Of a stretch of 10,218 nucleotides of DNA, positions 7,063-10,218 are shown one piece after another. Location: the NCBI GenBank assembly GCA_020345785.1, contig CP070771.1:5883608-5893825 (forward strand). Direction: 5' to 3'. The notes under the pieces are model-generated. The model did no database searches and was not told the DNA's origin. It was given only the letters and a program-made list of their open reading frames with translations. Position 1 is the first letter of the stretch; every line of letters begins with the position of its first letter. The position numbers and the translations under genes are program-made. This stretch comes from Desulfobacterales bacterium (GTDB taxonomy: Bacteria > Desulfobacterota > Desulfobacteria > Desulfobacterales > JAFDCJ01).

Positions 7063-8000
7063 AACGTTTCGGGCTCCTTGTGTTTATCGCCGCCGCCCTA
7101 TGTTATCCGGTATTTTACAGAGACTACTGGCTATACGTGGCGATCATCGGCCTCTACTATGCCATTTTATCAAGCTCCTGGGCAATGCTCGCCGGCCAGG
7201 TCGGCATCATATCCTTTGCCCAGGCCGCATTCGCCGCCGTCGGTGCCTACACGTCCGCGATTTTGGTCATCCGCCTGCAGGTGCCGATACCCGTCGGCAT
7301 TCTGGCCGGCGCTGTCAGCGCCGCGATATTCGGTTTTCTGATCGGCGCCCTGACACTCAGAATGCGGGGACCGTACCTGGCATTGACAACGCTGGCATTT
7401 TCGGAAATATTCCGCATTTTTCTGACAGCCGAATTCGAACTGACACGCGGTTCTTACGGACTGAAAGTGCCGATTTTATTTGAAGGTAACAAGATATACC
7501 TATATTACGTCGGCTTCGGGCTGCTGTTCATCAGTCTGCTGACGCTTTCGTTTATTATCAATTCCAGGATCGGCCTCTTTTTTCAGGCCATGCGCGAGGA
7601 CGAAGACGGTGCCGCCACGCGCGGCGTGAACACGGTTTATTACCGCTTGTTCGCGTTTGTCGTGACCAGCGCGGTGACGGGTCTGGCCGGCGGGTACTAC
7701 GCCCATGTGGTGGGCCTGGTCAGTCCCAGGATGAGTCTGATCAGCGAAATGGGGCTGATTCTCGCCATGGGGATATTCGGCGGCCTGGAATCCTTGCTGG
7801 GGGCGGCTCTCGGTGCGATGATTCTGCAGGGGCTTACCGAATACCTGCGGATGTTCGAGGAATGGCGCCTTGCGATTTTCGGTGCGTTGGTTCTGTTCAC
7901 ACTGCGGTACACGCCCGAAGGCATCCTGCCGAAAATCTACGAAATTGCCGATTGGCTATGGCGCCGCTCACTGCAAACAATGAAATCGAGTTCGAACTGA
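7059..8000 (+). CDS. livM: Branched-chain amino acid-type ABC transporter permease LivM
   Basis: The 313-residue polytopic permease is the partner of LivH. Family signatures are SSSWAMLAGQVGIISFAQAA followed by FAAVGAYTSAIL (about 39-70), the coupling segment AMREDEDGAATRGVNTVYY (about 178-196) ahead of a Gly/Ala-rich helix, and LAMGIFGGLESLLGAALGA (about 235-253). The length fits the shorter LivM type; E. coli LivM is longer, with extra N-terminal helices. AGGAG (7046-7050) inside the livH 3' end gives an 8-base spacer to the ATG, which overlaps the livH stop by four bases. Its own stop shares an A with the livG start (TGATG). Confidence 0.93.
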   Translation: MKRFGLLVFIAAALCYPVFYRDYWLYVAIIGLYYAILSSSWAMLAGQVGIISFAQAAFAAVGAYTSAILVIRLQVPIPVGILAGAVSAAIFGFLIGALTLRMRGPYLALTTLAFSEIFRIFLTAEFELTRGSYGLKVPILFEGNKIYLYYVGFGLLFISLLTLSFIINSRIGLFFQAMREDEDGAATRGVNTVYYRLFAFVVTSAVTGLAGGYYAHVVGLVSPRMSLISEMGLILAMGIFGGLESLLGAALGAMILQGLTEYLRMFEEWRLAIFGALVLFTLRYTPEGILPKIYEIADWLWRRSLQTMKSSSN

Positions 8001-8713
8001 TGCTGCACATTGAAGGAATCGTCAAAAACTTCGGCGGTCTGCAGGCGCTGGCGGATGTCACCGTATCCTTTGACCGCGGTGAATTCGTTGGACTCATCGG
8101 CCCCAACGGGTCGGGCAAAACCACGCTGCTCAACTGCATTACCGGAATTTACCGGCCGGATGCAGGCACGATTCGGTTTGAAAATGCGGAGATGTCAAAG
8201 CTGCGGCCGCACAAAATCTTTCAGCTGGGTATCGGGCGCACCTTTCAAATATCCAAGGTTTTCAATCGGCTGAGTGTTAATCAGAATTTGAGCATCCCCG
8301 CGCTGACGGAAGGGCGGCTCGATCGCAGAGCCATAGATGAGCGCACCCGGGAGATCCTGGCGACGATCCAAATGGAGCACCTGGCGGACGCACCGGCCGC
8401 AAGCCTTTCCGGCGGTCAAAAAAAGCTGCTGGAGATCGGCATGATCATGATGACGGATCCGCAGTTTCTGCTCCTGGACGAACCCTTCGGCGGCGTTCAC
8501 CCTGAGCTTAAACAACAACTCGAAGGCTATCTGTGTGAGTTGCATCGTGCCGGGAAAACGATCATCCTTATCAGCCACGAGATGCCGTCGGTCTTCCGCA
8601 TCTGTGAACGGCTGGTGGTGCTGGACCGCGGCGTGTTGATCACCCAGGGCCGCCCGGATGAGATTCGGGCCGATGAACGCGTTATCAACGCCTACCTGGG
8701 AGGGCAGGTATGA
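8000..8713 (+). CDS. livG: Branched-chain amino acid-type ABC transporter ATPase LivG
   Basis: The 237-residue ABC ATPase powers uptake through LivHM. It shows Walker A GPNGSGKT (34-41), Q-loop Gln83 (RTFQIS), signature LSGGQKK (136-142), Walker B with catalytic Glu161 (FLLLDEP) and switch His193 (ISHE). FNRLSVNQNL after the Q-loop is typical of LivG. I start it at 8000 because MLHIEGIVKNFGGL aligns with the usual N-terminus and forms a TGATG junction with livM. The frame is open upstream to an ATG at 7862, and an in-frame ATG at 7958 would add 14 residues, but both extensions lie in livM coding sequence and add nothing family-like. The ribosome site is weak, consistent with coupling to livM. 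It overlaps livF by ATGA. Confidence 0.92.
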   Translation: MLHIEGIVKNFGGLQALADVTVSFDRGEFVGLIGPNGSGKTTLLNCITGIYRPDAGTIRFENAEMSKLRPHKIFQLGIGRTFQISKVFNRLSVNQNLSIPALTEGRLDRRAIDERTREILATIQMEHLADAPAASLSGGQKKLLEIGMIMMTDPQFLLLDEPFGGVHPELKQQLEGYLCELHRAGKTIILISHEMPSVFRICERLVVLDRGVLITQGRPDEIRADERVINAYLGGQV

Positions 8714-9423
8714 AGCTTGAAGCCCGCGGCCTGCATGCCGCCTACCAAAGGGATTTATTCATTCTCAAGGGATTGGACCTGTCGGTGCCCGTCGGTAAAA
8801 TCGTTATCGTCATCGGACCCAACGGTTCCGGGAAATCGACCCTGCTCAAGTCGATTTGCGGTATTCTCAAACCCCAGAAAGGAAGCGTGTGGTTGGACCA
8901 GACGGACGTCACCGGCATTGAACTTGATGAAATCATTAAAAGAGGCGTTTCTTACATTCCCCAGGAAAGGGCCGTGTTCCCCCAGATGACGGTCGCTGAG
9001 AATTTGGAGTTGGGGTGCTGGGTTTTTAAAAAGGATCGTCCGAAAGTCCGTGAACGGGTCCAATGGGCGTTTGAAAGATTTCCCGCCCTGCAGGACCGCC
9101 GCAAACTTTTGGCCGGTTCCCTTTCCGGCGGCCTGCAGCGAATCCTGGATATTGCCAAGTCGCTGTTGTGCAACCCGACCCTGCTTCTGGTCGACGAACC
9201 GTCGGTCGGCCTGTCTCCGTTGATTGCCCAGAATATATACCAGGAGCTTTTGGCGTTGAAAGCCGAAGGGCGCACCATTCTTCTCGTCGATCAGGATGTG
9301 CGCTCAGCCATGGCCATTGCCGATGAGGTTTATGTCCTGGATCTGGGCACCGTAAAAACGCACGGCGCCAGGGAGGCTTTTGAAGGGCAGCTGGGAGATG
9401 TCGTGAGGAACTGGCTTATATAG
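8710..9423 (+). CDS. livF: Branched-chain amino acid-type ABC transporter ATPase LivF
   Basis: The 237-residue ATPase is the second nucleotide-binding subunit and forms a heterodimer with LivG on the cytoplasmic face. It shows Walker A GPNGSGKS (36-43), Q-loop Gln85 (YIPQERAVFPQMTVAENL, the LivF pattern), signature LSGGLQR (138-144) and Walker B LLLVDEPSVGLSP with Glu163. The switch position is Gln195 in LLVDQD; LivF proteins normally have VEQN here, so the missing His is a family trait while VDQD is a mild variation. The signature reads GGLQR where GGEQQ or GGQQQ is more usual. GGGAGG (8698-8703) in the livG end gives a 6-base spacer to the ATG. It is the last gene of the operon; I see no clear terminator after it. 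Confidence 0.93.
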   Translation: MKLEARGLHAAYQRDLFILKGLDLSVPVGKIVIVIGPNGSGKSTLLKSICGILKPQKGSVWLDQTDVTGIELDEIIKRGVSYIPQERAVFPQMTVAENLELGCWVFKKDRPKVRERVQWAFERFPALQDRRKLLAGSLSGGLQRILDIAKSLLCNPTLLLVDEPSVGLSPLIAQNIYQELLALKAEGRTILLVDQDVRSAMAIADEVYVLDLGTVKTHGAREAFEGQLGDVVRNWLI

Positions 9424-9856
9424 AAGATGCCATGCCTGCCTTAGCGGGTTCCGCCCGACAAGCTGTCCAAAAACCTCGGAAAACCCGATAATTCCCTCCC
9501 CCTTTCTTTTAACTCCATTCATAAGCCACCGGCTATGCCGCTGAGAATTGAAAAGGTTCTACCCTTACAGCGGGCGTATTATTCGATGGTCCAAACTTAA
9601 ACGACGCCGGTGACATATGAATGGAGATAATATAAAGAATTTTGACTAATTTTTTATGGTCTCGTTGTATCGGCCGGCGTCGCCACAATTACCGCATCCT
9701 GCTGAACACCACAAGATGCATGCGAATGATGAGGCGCTCAAATGCATGCCAAACCGGAAAGATCAACGACAAATGTGATCGAAATATGTTACAGAAAACT
9801 ACCAAGGCATGCGTTAGCCGGAAAAACTATTGATGCCGCCAAAGTTCATTATATAC
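9424..9856. other. Intergenic region after livF; no gene supported
   Basis: There is no supported gene. A 63-codon frame at 9642-9833 starts with TTG, lacks a ribosome site and has no family feature. The region is more AT-rich and contains a 9-bp inverted repeat flanking an AT-rich island (9602-9682), candidate promoter elements, and three copies of GCATGC (9718, 9744, 9807), two of them inside ATGCATGC. It presumably holds the end of the liv transcript and the promoter of the oxidoreductase gene. Confidence 0.45.
9602..9682. repeat. 9-bp inverted repeat flanking an AT-rich island
   Basis: CGACGCCGG (9602-9610) and its exact complement CCGGCGTCG (9674-9682) bracket 63 AT-rich bases. Inside is TTGACT (9642-9647), followed after 17 bases by TTGTAT (9665-9670), a promoter-like pair with a weak -10. 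The repeat could be a regulator site with two arms, or the stem of a small RNA; the sequence does not decide. Confidence 0.35.
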
Positions 9857-9857
9857 A
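9830..9857 (+). promoter_or_regulatory. Candidate promoter of the oxidoreductase gene
   Basis: TTGATG (9830-9835) and TATACA (9852-9857) are 16 bases apart, with 4 to 5 matches each to the sigma70 consensus. Transcription would begin near 9861-9864, almost exactly at the first strand of the structured leader. The alternative upstream pair at 9642-9670 would give a leader of nearly 290 bases. Confidence 0.35.
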
Positions 9858-9962
9858 TCGGCGACCATGGGCAGAGCATGGTTACGGCCCCTTCCGGGGG
9901 CCTTCCTCATACCCCCGGCTCTGCCGGTGGTCGCTGATTTCAGGCAGCAGAAAGGAGGGGCC
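9857..9962 (+). promoter_or_regulatory. Highly structured mRNA leader, riboswitch-like candidate
   Basis: Nested pairings make one long arm. The outer stem ATCGGCGACCA (9857-9867) pairs with TGGTCGCTGAT (9928-9938), 11 pairs with one G-U. After a 2x2 internal loop, GGCAGAGC (9870-9877) pairs with GCTCTGCC (9918-9925), 8 perfect pairs. GGT/ACC (9880-9882 with 9911-9913) and GGCCCC/GGGGCC (9886-9891 with 9897-9902) close the apex. Competing pairings exist: CCGGGGG (9894-9900) with CCCCCGG (9912-9918), and GGCCCC with GGGGCC at 9957-9962, which overlaps the AAAGGAGG ribosome site (9951-9958). Exclusive choices involving the ribosome site are the hallmark of translational switches. Because the gene is a molybdopterin enzyme, a molybdenum- or tungsten-cofactor riboswitch is the first hypothesis, but I could not match it to that consensus. 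Confidence 0.6.
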
Positions 9963-9966
9963 TGAC

Positions 9967-10218
9967 ATGACAGAAACCAGGAGAACATATTGTGGTCTGT
10001 GCCATCCGCGCTGTGGTCTTCGATTGGAGGTAAAAAACGGCAGGGCAGTGAGGGTCACGGGGGACCCGGAGCATCCCATCACCAGGGGGCGGATCTGCAA
10101 CCGCGGCAAATTGATGCTCGACCATGTCTATCATCCGGATCGGCTCAATTACCCGCTCAAACGCAAAGGTGAGCGGGGCGCGGGCAAATGGGAACGCATT
10201 ACGTGGGAGCAGGCATTG
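9967..10218 (+). CDS. Molybdopterin oxidoreductase, N-terminal part (cut by window end)
   Basis: The first 84 codons are present and the gene continues past the right edge. The N-terminus has the [4Fe-4S] domain of the DMSO-reductase family: Cys9, Cys12, Cys16 and Cys44 (CGLCHPRC, then GRICNRGK), spacing CX2CX3CX27C. The conserved HPDRLNYPLKRKGERGAGKW (55-74) and ERITWEQAL complete the start of the catalytic subunit. This family moves electrons or oxygen atoms at a Mo- or W-bis-pterin centre. The visible part cannot tell formate dehydrogenase, polysulfide/thiosulfate reductase, acetylene-hydratase-like or other members apart. There is no Tat signal before the first Cys, which points to a cytoplasmic enzyme. 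AAAGGAGG (9951-9958) gives an 8-base spacer to the ATG. Its leader is the structured element described separately. Confidence 0.9.
   Translation, partial: MTETRRTYCGLCHPRCGLRLEVKNGRAVRVTGDPEHPITRGRICNRGKLMLDHVYHPDRLNYPLKRKGERGAGKWERITWEQAL

Noticed and set aside
7862..7999. Longer livG start(s) at 7862 or 7958
   Set aside because: The extension lies within livM coding sequence and adds nothing resembling the family; the TGATG junction at 7998-8002 fits the coupled operon.
9642..9833. A 63-codon frame with a TTG start
   Set aside because: No ribosome site, composition unlike neighbouring genes, and its start coincides with a -35-like element.
9857..9962. Firm assignment to the Moco riboswitch family
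   Set aside because: Gene context fits, but I could not match the conserved core by eye; only a covariance-model search would settle it.

Overview
The window reads as a chromosomal segment from a Gram-negative anaerobe. Desulfobacterota (the former Deltaproteobacteria, for example a Desulfobacteraceae-like organism) is my best guess. The basis is the mix of two radical SAM enzymes, a five-gene branched-chain-amino-acid-type ABC transporter with a periplasmic binding protein, and a molybdopterin/[4Fe-4S] oxidoreductase, at moderate GC. This assignment is inference; there is no rRNA or other marker gene to fix it.

Left half, minus strand: a B12-binding-domain radical SAM protein (146-2137) lies downstream of a YgiQ-family radical SAM protein (2290-4095). 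A candidate terminator between them suggests two transcription units. A good sigma70-like promoter (4114-4142) sits just upstream of ygiQ and implies a very short leader.

Centre: 4096-4806 is a 711-base divergent intergenic region with no convincing intact gene. It holds the ygiQ promoter, a roughly 200-bp element bounded by oppositely oriented tandem 8-bp repeats (4235-4437), a candidate liv promoter (4466-4493), and hairpins in a leader of about 310 bases.

Right half, plus strand: livK-livH-livM-livG-livF (4807-9423). The four membrane and ATPase genes overlap by 1 to 4 bases and are evidently translationally coupled. The binding-protein gene is separated from them by 123 bases containing a perfect 14-bp stem with a GCAA tetraloop, placed to lower permease/ATPase output relative to the binding protein. 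Together they encode a complete uptake system: periplasmic receptor, two permeases and two ATPases.

Right end: a 543-base intergenic region (9424-9966) precedes a molybdopterin-oxidoreductase gene that runs off the window. Just before that gene is the most interesting non-coding feature: a long, strongly self-complementary leader (9857-9962). Its apical arm can alternatively pair with the Shine-Dalgarno region, an architecture like a riboswitch or another cis-regulatory RNA. I cannot assign it to a named family from sequence alone.
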